A stretch of 27,045 nucleotides of DNA from DATFPK01 sp035264885 (GCA_035264885.1 DATFPK010000121.1:1-27045), one strand, 5' to 3'. Shown: positions 7,858-15,483, counted from the first letter of the stretch. Program-made: numbers and translations. Notes: generated by a model from the letters alone, not told the origin.

Positions 7858-8198
7858 GGCTCCGGCTCGTCCTCGAGCAGGCGCGAGATCCGCACGCCGC
7901 GCTCGATCGTCTCGTCGTAGTGGAAGCTGAGGGTCGGGGTCCGCTTCATCCGCGTCTCGTCGGCGATCCGCGACTGGAGGACGCCGTGGGAGGACCGCAG
8001 GCCGGCCAATGTCGCCTCGCGCTCCTCCTCGGAGCCGAGCACGCTGACGTAGACGCGCGCCGAGCGCAGATCTGGGCTTGTCTCCACCGATGTCACGGTC
8101 ACGAAACCGATGCGCGGGTCGCTCAGGTCGCTTGCGATGGCGGATCCGAGCACCTCTCGCAGCACTTCGTTGATGCGCCGCATGCGAGCCGTGGCCAC
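7854..8198 (-). CDS. rbfA: 30S ribosome-binding factor RbfA
   Basis: KH-like assembly factor that binds pre-30S particles near the 5' end of 16S rRNA during late maturation. The 114 residues include the typical RRINEVLREVLGSAI helix, SDPRIGFVTVTSVETSPDL and a YVSVLG strand. GTG at 8198 is chosen because the residues it adds fit the family N-terminus; an internal ATG at residue 6 would trim the first helix. There is no Shine-Dalgarno sequence. A TATAGT hexamer lies exactly eight bases before the GTG, so a leaderless transcript from an internal promoter is possible in addition to read-through from infB. The stop codon overlaps the nrnA start. Confidence 0.95.
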   Translation of the reverse strand: MATARMRRINEVLREVLGSAIASDLSDPRIGFVTVTSVETSPDLRSARVYVSVLGSEEEREATLAGLRSSHGVLQSRIADETRMKRTPTLSFHYDETIERGVRISRLLEDEPEP

Positions 8199-8206
8199 GC
8201 GGCGCG

Positions 8207-8212
8207 ACTATA
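8207..8212 (-). promoter_or_regulatory. Candidate -10 element for a leaderless rbfA transcript
   Basis: The minus strand reads TATAGTCGCGCCGCGTG, in which the final GTG is the rbfA start. The context matches the mIHF (16420) and rpoZ (15455) starts almost letter for letter. No good -35 box is visible. Confidence 0.45.
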
Positions 8213-8252
8213 GCGCTGGGTTCCTACCCGTCCGGTTGGCCGGCTAGCCCAT

Positions 8253-8552
8253 TCAGCCGGCGAGGTCCTCGATGCTGCGGAGGTCGATCTGCGCCGACAG
8301 CCCCTCGGGGCAGCGGCCCTCGGCGAAGCGAACCAGCTCCGCCCCCCGGTCGCCGACCGTCGCGTCGCCGACCAGCGCGCAGAGGAGCTCCGACCTCTGC
8401 CAGGTGCCGTGGCCGCCCGTTTCCGCAACCGCGGCGCCGAACCGCTGGCGGATCTGCGCCTTCAGCGACGTCACCTCCTTGCGCTTTGACTTCAACGACC
8501 CGGAGTCGTTGTAGTGGAGGCCCAGCTGAACGAGGCACACGAACGCGCTCAT
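8253..8552 (-). CDS. DUF503 (YlxP-like) family protein
   Basis: Small protein of 99 residues matching the DUF503/YlxP family, which is commonly encoded between infB and rbfA and is suspected of a role in ribosome biogenesis; its biochemical function is not established. Seen here: the N-terminal strand FVCLVQLGLHYNDSGSLKSKR, the KSKRKEVTSL segment typical of the family, a central FGAAVAETG region and a C-terminal helix. ATG at 8552 follows infB after a 72-bp gap that contains a 6-bp hairpin (8588-8608). The gap to rbfA is 54 bp. Family assignment is good; the function is unknown. Confidence 0.88.
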   Translation of the reverse strand: MSAFVCLVQLGLHYNDSGSLKSKRKEVTSLKAQIRQRFGAAVAETGGHGTWQRSELLCALVGDATVGDRGAELVRFAEGRCPEGLSAQIDLRSIEDLAG

Positions 8553-8587
8553 CTCGCTTTCAGCGTCGGCGGGGCGTCGCCGCGGCC

Positions 8588-8608
8588 GGTCCCTGCCGCG
8601 ATGGGACC
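8588..8608 (-). other. Intercistronic hairpin between infB and the DUF503 gene
   Basis: GGTCCC / GGGACC, a 6-bp stem with a 9-nt loop, in the 72-bp gap after the infB stop codon. There is no T-run. It may be an mRNA processing or stability element. Confidence 0.3.
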
Positions 8609-8624
8609 CGCCGTCGGGAAAGGG

Positions 8625-10874
8625 TCACGACTCCAGCGTCTGCTCGACCTGGCGCGTCTCGAACGCCTCGAGGATGTCGCCGACCTTGACGTCGCCGTAG
8701 CCCTCGAGCACGATGCCGCACTCCTGGCCGGCATCGACCTCGCGCACGTCGTCCTTGAAGCGGCGCAGCGAGCCGACCCGGCCGGTCCAGACAACCGTGC
8801 CGTCGCGGATCAGGCGGATGTTGGCGTCGCGGGTGACGCGGCCCTCGTTGACGATGCAGCCGGCGATGTTGCCGACCCGGGAGGCGCGGAAGGTCTCCTT
8901 GACCTCGGCCTCGCCGATCGTCTCCTCGACCTCGACCGCCTCGAGCATGCCCTCCATCGCGGCCCTCAGCTCCTCGGTGACCTTGTAGATGACCGAATAG
9001 GTGCGGATGTCGATGCCCTCCTGCTCGGCCGCTCGGCGGGCGTCGGCGAGGGGCCGGACGTTGAAGCCGATGATCACGGCGTCCGAGGCGGCGGCCAGCA
9101 TCACGTCGGATTCGTTGATGCCTCCGGTCTGCGCGTGGATGATGTTGATCGTGACGCGCTCCTGAGGAGCCTTCGCGATCTCGTCCTGGAGCGCCCCCAG
9201 CGAGCCGGCGACGTCCGCCTTGAGGACGATGTTGAGCTCCTTGATGTCGCCCTCCTGGGCCCGCGCGAAGACCTCCTCGAGGGTGACCTTGCGGGCCTGG
9301 CGGCGGGCCAGCGCCTCGGTCTTCAGCCGGTTGGCGCGCTCCTGCGCCATCTCCCGCGCCCGGCGGTCGTTGTCGACCACCTGGACGAACTCTCCGGCCT
9401 CGACGACGCCGTCGAACCCGAGCACCTCGACCGGCATGCCCGGCACGGCCTCCTCCACGCGGTCGCCCATGAAGTCGTGCATGGCCCGCACCCGGCCCCA
9501 TTGCGGCCCGGCGACGACGGAGTCACCGACCCGCAACGTCCCGCGCTGGACGAGCACGCTGACGACGGGGCCGCGGCCCGGGTCGAGCTGGGACTCGATC
9601 ACGTTGCCCGAAGCCTCCGTGTTCGGGTTGGCGCCGAGCTCCTCGAGCTCGGAGACCAGGATGATCATGTCGAGCAGGCTGTCGAGACCTTCCTTCGTCT
9701 TCGCCGAGACGTCGACGTAGACGGTCTCGCCCCCCCAGTCCTCGGGGGTCAGGCCGTCCGAGGCGAGCTCGTTGCGCACTCGGTCGGGCTGCGCGCCCTC
9801 CTTGTCGATCTTGTTGACCGCAATCAGGATCGGCACGTCGGCGGCGCGGGCGTGGTCGATCGCCTCCTTGGTCTGCGGCATCACGCCGTCGTCCGCGGCG
9901 ACGACGATCACGGCGACGTCGGTGACCCGGGCGCCGCGGGCGCGCATCGCGGTGAAGGCGGCGTGGCCAGGAGTATCGAGGAAGGTGATCGTGTTGTCGC
10001 CGTGGTGCACCTGGTAGGCGCCGATGTGCTGGGTGATGCCCCCAGCCTCGCCGGCGACGACCTCGGTCTCGCGGATGGCGTCGAGCAGCGACGTCTTCCC
10101 GTGGTCGACGTGGCCCATGATCGTGACTACCGGCGGGCGGTCCTCGAGCTCCTCGTCGGAGTCGTCGAAGGCGGGGGCCTCGGGCTCCTCGTCGGCCGCG
10201 TGGACGATCTCGATCTTGCGGTCGTGCGCGCCGGCGATCGCCCGGATCGACTCGTCGGTGAGGGTCTGGGTCAGCGTCGCCATCTCACCCATCTCCATCA
10301 GCTTCTTGATCACCTCGGCGCTGCCCAGGCCGAGCAGCTCGGCGACCTCGCGCACGGTTGCGCCCGACGGGACCTTGGTGGCCTCCGGCTCGGCGACCTC
10401 GACCGGCTTGGGCGGCGGCTCCTCGAGCAGGGGCCGGCGGCGCCGGCCGCCGCGCCGCCGGGGCGGGCGCTGCGGGGGCGGTCCGCCCATCTGGTCCCGC
10501 CGCGCCGCCTGCGAGTCGATCACGACGCGGCGCCGCTTCTTGCCCGAGCCGGTCTTGGCGGCGCCGGCTCCGGCCGCGGCGCCGGCTCCGTCGGTACGGG
10601 CGGGGCGCTGCGCCGCCGCGCCTGCCGCCTTCGCGGCAGCCGGCTTGCCGTCGCCCGCCGCAGCCTTGCCGTCAGCGGTGGGGGCCGGGGGCTTCGTCGC
10701 CGTAGCGGACGGGGCGCCCCCGCCCGCCGCGGAGAGCGCTTTCAGCGCGTCTGTCTCCTCGACGCTCGACGCAGCCGCCTTGGCCTCGATGCCGGCGGCG
10801 GCCAGCGCCGCCAGCACGTCCTTGCTGCTGACTCCGTGCTCCTTCGCGATCTCGTGAACCCGCTTCTTCGCCAC
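8625..10874 (-). CDS. infB: Translation initiation factor IF-2
   Basis: GTPase that delivers and checks initiator fMet-tRNA on the 30S subunit and promotes 50S joining. It has 749 residues. An N-terminal IF2_N helix bundle (KKRVHEIAKEHGVSSKDVL) is followed by a low-complexity Ala/Pro/Lys/Arg linker (about 50-150) and a second IF2_N-like module near 170-210. The G domain has G1 GHVDHGKT (254-261), G3 DTPGH (300-304), G4 NKID (354-357) and G5 SAK (390-392). The remaining IF2 C domains run to the end. The linker is shorter than in Escherichia coli IF2. The start is GTG at 10874, five bases after the nusA stop codon. The ylxR gene often found between nusA and infB is absent. Confidence 0.97.
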   Translation of the reverse strand: MAKKRVHEIAKEHGVSSKDVLAALAAAGIEAKAAASSVEETDALKALSAAGGGAPSATATKPPAPTADGKAAAGDGKPAAAKAAGAAAQRPARTDGAGAAAGAGAAKTGSGKKRRRVVIDSQAARRDQMGGPPPQRPPRRRGGRRRRPLLEEPPPKPVEVAEPEATKVPSGATVREVAELLGLGSAEVIKKLMEMGEMATLTQTLTDESIRAIAGAHDRKIEIVHAADEEPEAPAFDDSDEELEDRPPVVTIMGHVDHGKTSLLDAIRETEVVAGEAGGITQHIGAYQVHHGDNTITFLDTPGHAAFTAMRARGARVTDVAVIVVAADDGVMPQTKEAIDHARAADVPILIAVNKIDKEGAQPDRVRNELASDGLTPEDWGGETVYVDVSAKTKEGLDSLLDMIILVSELEELGANPNTEASGNVIESQLDPGRGPVVSVLVQRGTLRVGDSVVAGPQWGRVRAMHDFMGDRVEEAVPGMPVEVLGFDGVVEAGEFVQVVDNDRRAREMAQERANRLKTEALARRQARKVTLEEVFARAQEGDIKELNIVLKADVAGSLGALQDEIAKAPQERVTINIIHAQTGGINESDVMLAAASDAVIIGFNVRPLADARRAAEQEGIDIRTYSVIYKVTEELRAAMEGMLEAVEVEETIGEAEVKETFRASRVGNIAGCIVNEGRVTRDANIRLIRDGTVVWTGRVGSLRRFKDDVREVDAGQECGIVLEGYGDVKVGDILEAFETRQVEQTLES

Positions 10875-10879
10875 TGCTG

Positions 10880-12556
10880 CTACTCGTTCTCCTCGCCTGA
10901 ATCGGACGCGACGGGTGCCGGCTCGGGCTCACCCGCGCCGTCGGTCGGCCCCGCGGGCTGGCCATCCTCGGCCTGGCCGTCCTCGGCCGGAGCCTCCTCG
11001 AGCGCCTCGTCCTCCACCTGCTCGACCTCCTCGACCGGTGTCTCCGCGGGCGCCGCCGCGGCGGCATCGCCACCCTCCGCCGGCGTCTCATCGGGCTGGG
11101 TGACGCCCTCGGCCTCCTCCTCCGCGGGCTCAGGGATCTCCTCGGGCGCCTCGACGGCCTCATCCGCCTCTTCCTCGCCCTCCTGGGACCCCTCGGAGAA
11201 CCCAGCCTCTGCCCTGGCGACGATCTCGGCGACAGCCGACTCGTCGGCATCGGCGGCGGCGAGCGTCTCGATCTCCTGGTCGGAGAGCGGCACGAGGACG
11301 GCCACGTGGCTCGTCTCGAACCGGGCCAGCGCCTGGTGCTGGGGCAAGCCGCAGTAGGTGGACGCGGGCACCGCCGCGTTCGGGCAGCGGCGGCCGTTCG
11401 ACAGGACCGCCATGCAACGCCCGTCGAACTCCTCCTCGCCCTCGTACTCGATGTCGCTGTCCTCCTGCGCGAACTCGGTCTCGGACTTGATGTCGACGCG
11501 CCAACCGGTCAGCCGGGCCGCGAGGCGGGCGTTCTGGCCGTCGCGGCCGATCGCCAGCGAGAGCTGGTCGTCGGGGACGATCACGGTCGCCTGCTTGTCC
11601 TCATCGTCGACCAGGACCTCGCGGACCCGGGCCGGCGAGAGCGCCTTGGCCACGAACCGGGCGGGCTCGTCGTTGTGGGGGATGATGTCGATCTTCTCGC
11701 CCCGCAGCTCGGAGACGACCATGCGCACGCGTGACCCGCGCGGGCCAACACAGGCGCCGACCGGATCGACGCCGTCGGCATGGGAGATGACGGCGATCTT
11801 GGACCGGTAGCCGGGCTCGCGGGCGACACCGACGATCTCCACCAGCTTGTCGGCGATCTCGGGGACCTCGAGCTCGAACAGGCTCTTGATCAGCTCGGGG
11901 CTACGGCGCGAGACGACGATGCTCGGGCCCTTGCTCGCGTCCGAGACGTCGGTGATCACCGCCTTGACCCGCATCCCGTGGTCGTAGCGCTCGTTGTAGA
12001 CCTGCTCGGACTTGGGCAGCAGCGCCTCGACCCGCTCCCGGAGCTGGACCAGGGTGTAGCGCTTGTCGGACTGCTGGATGATCCCAGTGACCAGCTCGCC
12101 GACCCGGTCCTGGTACTCGTCGAACATCATCATCCGCTCGGCCTCGCGGATCCTCTGGAGGATCACCTGCTTGGCCGTCTGGGCGGCGATCCGGCCGAAG
12201 TCGTCCGGGGTGACGTCACGGCTCTCGATCTGGTCCTCGTAGGGCGCCAGCATCTCGGGGTCGAGCTCGGGATCCTCGGGCTCGCGAAGCTCGCCCGTCT
12301 CGGGATCGATCGTCCGCTCCTGCTCCTCGGCGGCCTGCTCGAGCAGCTTCTCCTCGAGCTCGGGTGGCAGGATCAGCTCGTAGACACGGAAGTCGGCGGT
12401 CTCGTGATCGAGGTCGACCCGGGCGTACTTGGCGGCTCCGGGCGTCTTCTTGTAGGCGGAGAGGAGCGCGTCGGCGAGCGCGTCCATCAGCTTGTCCGCC
12501 GCGATTCCCTTTTCCTGTTCGAGGGCCCTGATCGCCTCGACGATCTCCTTGCTCAT
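10880..12556 (-). CDS. nusA: Transcription elongation/termination factor NusA with a zinc-ribbon-like insert and long acidic tail
   Basis: RNA-polymerase-binding factor for pausing, termination and antitermination. It has 558 residues: the N-terminal RNAP-binding domain (about 1-180, with a Glu-rich insertion near 70-105), an S1 domain (about 190-255) and two KH domains (GACVGPRGSRV near 267-277; LAIGRDGQNARLAARLTGW near 334-352). After KH2 comes a Cys/His cluster (C381, C391, C402, H407: Cys-x9-Cys-x10-Cys-x4-His) in a GRRCPNAA...YCGLPQH context, which looks like a small zinc finger. A short helical segment and a roughly 110-residue Glu/Ala/Pro-rich tail follow. ATG at 12556; a GGAGGTGA site lies inside the end of rimP. 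Core identity is certain; the role of the C-terminal addition is unknown. Confidence 0.96.
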   Translation of the reverse strand: MSKEIVEAIRALEQEKGIAADKLMDALADALLSAYKKTPGAAKYARVDLDHETADFRVYELILPPELEEKLLEQAAEEQERTIDPETGELREPEDPELDPEMLAPYEDQIESRDVTPDDFGRIAAQTAKQVILQRIREAERMMMFDEYQDRVGELVTGIIQQSDKRYTLVQLRERVEALLPKSEQVYNERYDHGMRVKAVITDVSDASKGPSIVVSRRSPELIKSLFELEVPEIADKLVEIVGVAREPGYRSKIAVISHADGVDPVGACVGPRGSRVRMVVSELRGEKIDIIPHNDEPARFVAKALSPARVREVLVDDEDKQATVIVPDDQLSLAIGRDGQNARLAARLTGWRVDIKSETEFAQEDSDIEYEGEEEFDGRCMAVLSNGRRCPNAAVPASTYCGLPQHQALARFETSHVAVLVPLSDQEIETLAAADADESAVAEIVARAEAGFSEGSQEGEEEADEAVEAPEEIPEPAEEEAEGVTQPDETPAEGGDAAAAAPAETPVEEVEQVEDEALEEAPAEDGQAEDGQPAGPTDGAGEPEPAPVASDSGEENE

Positions 12557-12559
12557 CGG

Positions 12560-12982
12560 CTAGCTCACCTCCGGTACGAGATTGGAGCGGCGGATCCGCT
12601 CGTGCGGGATGGTCACGGCGCCCTCGGGCAGCTCGACCTCGACGCCGCTGTCGTCGACGCCTGCGATCCTGCCGGTGAAGTTGCGGCGCCCGCCGACCGC
12701 TTCGGCGGTCCTGACCCTCACTCTGCGGCCCTGGAACCGCTGGTAGTGCTCCGGCTTCGTCAACGGCCGCTCCGCGCCTGGCGAGGAGACCTCGAGCGTG
12801 TACTCGGCCAGGAGGTCACGGAGCTCTCCGGTGACCCGCTCGCACAGGGCGAGGTCCACCCCATCGGGGTGGTCGATGTAGATGCGCAGCGCGGCGGGGC
12901 CGGGCTGCTCGAGGGCGATCAGCTCGACCCCGGCTTCCATCCGGCCGAGTCGGTTCTCGATGTCTTGTTGTAGGTCGATCAT
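12560..12982 (-). CDS. rimP: Ribosome maturation factor RimP
   Basis: Assembly factor for the 30S subunit that helps S12 incorporation. The 140-residue protein shows the RimP pattern: an N-terminal helix and strand (GVELIALEQPGPAALRIYIDHPDGVDLALCERV), the family motif YTLEVSSPGAERPLT, a KPEHYQRFQGRRVRVRT segment and a C-terminal Sm-like barrel. It is the first gene of the nusA-infB operon, as in many bacteria. ATG at 12982 begins MIDLQQDIENRL. The frame is open for 78 more codons upstream, but these would run through the terminator and promoter, so they are not coding. No clear Shine-Dalgarno sequence is present. The stop is TAG at 12562-12560, just before nusA. Confidence 0.94.
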   Translation of the reverse strand: MIDLQQDIENRLGRMEAGVELIALEQPGPAALRIYIDHPDGVDLALCERVTGELRDLLAEYTLEVSSPGAERPLTKPEHYQRFQGRRVRVRTAEAVGGRRNFTGRIAGVDDSGVEVELPEGAVTIPHERIRRSNLVPEVS

Positions 12983-13009
12983 GGTGCTGTGGAACCCGAT
13001 TCCGGGCCG

Positions 13010-13034
13010 AAAAAAAAGTGGGCCAGGCCCACTT
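13010..13034 (-). terminator. Strong intrinsic terminator between dtd and rimP, inside the rimP leader
   Basis: A perfect AAGTGGG / CCCACTT stem (the complement can extend into the CCTGG loop) runs straight into eight consecutive T residues on the minus strand. It lies 27 bases before the rimP ATG and downstream of a good promoter (13072-13099). It can therefore both end the mIHF-dtd transcripts and attenuate rimP-nusA-infB. A downstream GGCCC (13004-13008) could compete for the GGGCC of the 5' arm. Confidence 0.88.
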
Positions 13035-13071
13035 CTCGACACGGTTCGGGGACGTGGAAAAGCTTGGGGCA

Positions 13072-13099
13072 AGTATAGCCCCGGCTTCGAGCAGGTCAA
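13072..13099 (-). promoter_or_regulatory. Promoter of the rimP-nusA-infB operon
   Basis: The minus strand has TTGACC (13099-13094), a 16-bp spacer and TATACT (13077-13072), close to the housekeeping sigma consensus. Transcription should begin near 13065, giving a leader of about 80 nt that contains the terminator at 13010-13034. Confidence 0.72.
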
Positions 13100-13119
13100 A
13101 GCAGGCGAAGGCCGCCTTT

Positions 13120-13536
13120 TCAGGCCTCGAGGAAGAGCGTGACGGGCCCGTCGTTGACGAGCTCGACGGCCATCCGCGCCCCGAATACTCCCCGCTCCGC
13201 GCCGAGCAGCTCGCACAGGAGCTCGTAGAGCGGCTCGGCGGCGTCAGGGCCGGCCGCGCCGGTGTAGCCGGGGCGGTTGCCGCGCGACGTGTCGGCGTAC
13301 AGCGTGAACTGGCTGACGCAAAGGGCTTCACGGTCGCCGAGCGGCTCGTTCATCCGGCCCTCGGCGTCATCGAAGATCCGCAGCCGCGCCAGCTTGCCGG
13401 CCAAGCGCTCGGCCTCCTCCTCTCCGTCGCCCTCCCCGACCCCCAGCAGGACCAGCATCCCAGGGCCGATCTGCGAAACGAGGTCGTCGTCGAGGGCGAC
13501 GGAGGCTCGCGTCACCCGCTGGACGAGCGCTCTCAA
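13120..13536 (-). CDS. dtd: D-aminoacyl-tRNA deacylase
   Basis: Removes D-amino acids (and glycine mischarged on tRNA-Ala) from tRNAs as a homodimer. The 138 residues start MRALVQRVTRASV, as expected for the family. They contain the two active-site motifs SQFTLYAD (about 76-83) and NDGPVT (about 128-133, the Gly-cisPro motif, with Asp where Ser is common). The start is TTG at 13536, whose TTGA overlaps the stop codon of the TPR gene, so the two are translationally coupled. It is the last gene before the terminator at 13010-13034. Confidence 0.95.
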   Translation of the reverse strand: MRALVQRVTRASVALDDDLVSQIGPGMLVLLGVGEGDGEEEAERLAGKLARLRIFDDAEGRMNEPLGDREALCVSQFTLYADTSRGNRPGYTGAAGPDAAEPLYELLCELLGAERGVFGARMAVELVNDGPVTLFLEA

Positions 13537-13901
13537 GCGGCGCGGCGAGCGAGCTGGTCGCGGTACTTGCGGTAGTCGCGGCGCTCGGGCCGCAGGCTCG
13601 AGGCAAGCGCGAGGTGGTGGCGGGCCCGCTCGGTCTGACCGGTCAGGCTGAGCGCCCGGCCGAGGCAGAAGTGCGCGTAGTCGTCGACCGGGTGGGTCTC
13701 CAGGACCGCCTCGAACTCGGCTGCGGCCTCCTCGAACTGGAGGTTGCGGAAGTAGGCCCGGCCGAGTGCCTCACGGACGCTCGACTTCTCCGGTGCCTGG
13801 CGCGCCGCCTCGGCGAGCGGCTCGGTCGCAGCCTCGAACGAGCCGTCCTCGAGCAGCTCGACGCCGCGCCTGTAGAGCGTGTACGTGGACTCCTCGGCCA
13901 T
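13533..13901 (-). CDS. Small tetratricopeptide-repeat protein
   Basis: A 122-residue soluble protein with about three TPR units. It contains YRRGVELLEDGSFEAATEPL, an ALGRAYFRNLQFEEAAAEFEAVL unit and HFCLGRALSLTGQTERARHHL, with the Gly/Ala/Tyr spacing of TPR helices. A basic C-terminus (RRDYRKYRDQLARRAA) follows. TPR folds mediate protein contacts, but no partner can be named. The ATG at 13901 has no Shine-Dalgarno sequence; a TACACT hexamer ends seven bases upstream, suggesting a leaderless mRNA. Its end overlaps dtd, and it follows coaBC after 22 bases. The fold is clear, the function is not. Confidence 0.85.
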   Translation of the reverse strand: MAEESTYTLYRRGVELLEDGSFEAATEPLAEAARQAPEKSSVREALGRAYFRNLQFEEAAAEFEAVLETHPVDDYAHFCLGRALSLTGQTERARHHLALASSLRPERRDYRKYRDQLARRAA

Positions 13902-13908
13902 GGGATTG

Positions 13909-13914
13909 AGTGTA
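13909..13914 (-). promoter_or_regulatory. Candidate -10 element for the TPR gene
   Basis: TACACT on the minus strand, seven bases before the ATG at 13901 (TACACTCAATCCCATG). No convincing -35 box; the hexamer is the same one found before rpoZ. Confidence 0.35.
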
Positions 13915-13923
13915 GGGGGACGA

Positions 13924-15180
13924 TCAGGTAGATCGCGGCAGGCGCGCTGCCGCAGCCGCCCGTAGGCCCTCGACCCGCTCGAGGATCGACTCGGCGATCG
14001 CGGGCTTGCTGTCGATTGGCAGCGACTCCTCGTCCGCGGCGGTGACGAGGGTCACCGAATTCCGATCGGACTCGAACCCGATCCGGGCGTCGGAGACGTC
14101 GTTCAGGACGATCATGTCGACGCCCTTGCGGGTCAGTTTCTCGCGCGCCCGCTCGATCCCGCCGCCGTGCTCGGCGGCGAACCCGACCAGGGTCTGGCCG
14201 TCGCCGCGCTCCGACGCGAGACCGGCGAGGATGTCCTCGGTGGGCGTCAGGCGCAGCTCGAGCCCCTCCCCCCCGCGTGTCAGCTTCCCCTCCGCGACCG
14301 ACTCCGGCCGGAAGTCGGCCGGCGCCGCGGCCATCAGCAGGACGTGCGCGGCGGGGAACTCCTCGCGCGCCGCGGTCGCCAGCTCCGCCGCCGTCCGGAC
14401 GTCGACCCGACGGACCCCCGGTGGGCTCGCCAGGCCGACGTTGGCGGCGATCAGCGTCACGTCGGCGCCGCGTCGCGCCGCCGCGCCCGCGAGGGCCAGC
14501 CCCATCCGGCCGCTCGAGCGGTTGCCGACGAAGCGGACCGCGTCGATCGGCTCCCGGGTTCCGCCGGCGGTCACCAAAACCCGGAGACCATCCCATTGCC
14601 GGTCTCCGGCGGGGACCACTGCCTCGAGCTGGGCCAGCAGCTCCTCGGGCTCACGCAGCCTTCCGCGGCCGAACTCGCCCCGCGAGGCCAGCGCTCCGTC
14701 GACCGGCTCGATCACCCTGACACCGCGGTTTCGCAGCGTCTCCAGATTGGCCTGGGTCGCCTCGTCCTCGTACATCCTCCCGTTCATCGCCGGCGCCACC
14801 AGCCGCGGCGCCGAACAGGCCAGGAACGACGTGGTCACCATCGAGTCGGCGATCCCAGCGGCGAGCTTGGCGATCGTGTTCGCCGACGCCGGCGCAATCA
14901 GGTAGGCGTCGGCATTGGCGACGACGGCGAGGTGGCCGATCGGGTCGTGGTCGGGCCGCTCGTCACCGGGGAAGGTGCCGCGCAGGGGGTCGCGCTCGAA
15001 CTCGGAGACGAGCACCGGCGCACCGACGATCCCCTCGAACGAGGCGGCGCCGACGAACCGCTGGGCACTGTCGGTCATCAGCACCCTGACGCCGTGGCCC
15101 GCCTTGGTCGCGAGACGCGCCAGCTCGAGCGCCTTGTAGGCGGCGATCCCCCCGGTCACTCCGAGCAGGATGCGTGCCAT
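13924..15180 (-). CDS. coaBC: Bifunctional phosphopantothenoylcysteine decarboxylase / phosphopantothenate-cysteine ligase
   Basis: Two consecutive steps of coenzyme A synthesis. It has 418 residues. The N-terminal CoaC flavoprotein domain (about 1-180) has GVTGGIAAYKALEL, His83 in GHLAVVANAD, PASANT (97-102) and PAMNGRMYE (about 130-138). The substrate-flap Cys of the ACGD motif (Escherichia coli Dfp Cys158) appears to be Ser166 here, in ASRGEFGRGR. The C-terminal CoaB domain begins near 195 with VTAGGTREPID, NRSSGRMG, the AAAPADFRP variant of AAVADYRP, and LNDVSD. ATG at 15180 has a strong AGGAGGAGG site. The order mIHF-gmk-rpoZ-coaBC is typical of actinobacteria. Confidence 0.96.
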   Translation of the reverse strand: MARILLGVTGGIAAYKALELARLATKAGHGVRVLMTDSAQRFVGAASFEGIVGAPVLVSEFERDPLRGTFPGDERPDHDPIGHLAVVANADAYLIAPASANTIAKLAAGIADSMVTTSFLACSAPRLVAPAMNGRMYEDEATQANLETLRNRGVRVIEPVDGALASRGEFGRGRLREPEELLAQLEAVVPAGDRQWDGLRVLVTAGGTREPIDAVRFVGNRSSGRMGLALAGAAARRGADVTLIAANVGLASPPGVRRVDVRTAAELATAAREEFPAAHVLLMAAAPADFRPESVAEGKLTRGGEGLELRLTPTEDILAGLASERGDGQTLVGFAAEHGGGIERAREKLTRKGVDMIVLNDVSDARIGFESDRNSVTLVTAADEESLPIDSKPAIAESILERVEGLRAAAAARLPRST

Positions 15181-15192
15181 CGACCTCCTCCT

Positions 15193-15225
15193 GGCGCCTC
15201 GGCGCCTACCGGGTCAGGCCCGGTA
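15193..15225 (-). other. Paired hairpins between rpoZ and coaBC
   Basis: TACCGGG / CCCGGTA (15207-15225, loop of five) spans the rpoZ stop codon. It is followed by GGCGCC-GA-GGCGCC (15193-15206) immediately before the coaBC ribosome binding site. There is no T-run. They may be stability or processing elements, or a leaky terminator. Confidence 0.4.
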
Positions 15226-15447
15226 CTCGTACTTCAGCTTGCCCTCGGCGAGCTCCTCGAGGGCGATCGAGAGGTAGTTCTTGCCGCTGCGGGTGTCGAC
15301 CATCGGCGGCGGGTACTCGCCGAAGTTGCCCTCGCCGAGGTTGTGGTAGTAGCTGTTGATCTGACGGGCCCGCTTCGCCGCCACGACAACCGCGGCGTAA
15401 TGCGAGTCGGTGTGGCTCAGGAGCCTGTCGACGCGTGGCTTGATCAC
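15214..15447 (-). CDS. rpoZ: RNA polymerase omega subunit
   Basis: Small RNAP subunit that helps beta-prime fold and assemble. From GTG at 15447 it encodes 77 residues. The family core is clear: RVDRLLSHTDSHYAAVVVAAKRARQIN, the actinobacterial-type YYHNLGEGNFGEYPPP loop and LSIALEELAEGKLKYEY at the C-terminus. The frame continues open upstream into gmk, but homology begins only here. There is no Shine-Dalgarno sequence; a TACACT box ends seven bases before the GTG, so the mRNA may be leaderless as well as read through from gmk, 32 bases upstream. Confidence 0.93.
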   Translation of the reverse strand: MIKPRVDRLLSHTDSHYAAVVVAAKRARQINSYYHNLGEGNFGEYPPPMVDTRSGKNYLSIALEELAEGKLKYEYRA

Positions 15448-15454
15448 CGGCGCG

Positions 15455-15483
15455 AGTGTAGCGGCACGCGGCCGGGTGGTCAG
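15455..15483 (-). promoter_or_regulatory. Candidate leaderless promoter of rpoZ
   Basis: The minus strand has CTGACC (15483-15478), a 17-bp spacer and TACACT (15460-15455), then CGCGCCG and the rpoZ GTG. The -35 overlaps the end of gmk. Confidence 0.5.

Noticed and set aside
8514..11357. Very long open frame on the plus strand opposite infB and nusA, and similar long plus-strand frames opposite pnp, carB and others
   Set aside because: They are mirror frames of GC-rich genes: Leu/Asp/Arg/Val-rich, with no recognisable motif or ribosome site, and the opposite strand carries clear housekeeping proteins.
12983..13216. Longer RimP starting at 13216
   Set aside because: The added codons would run through the promoter and the intrinsic terminator, and have no resemblance to RimP.
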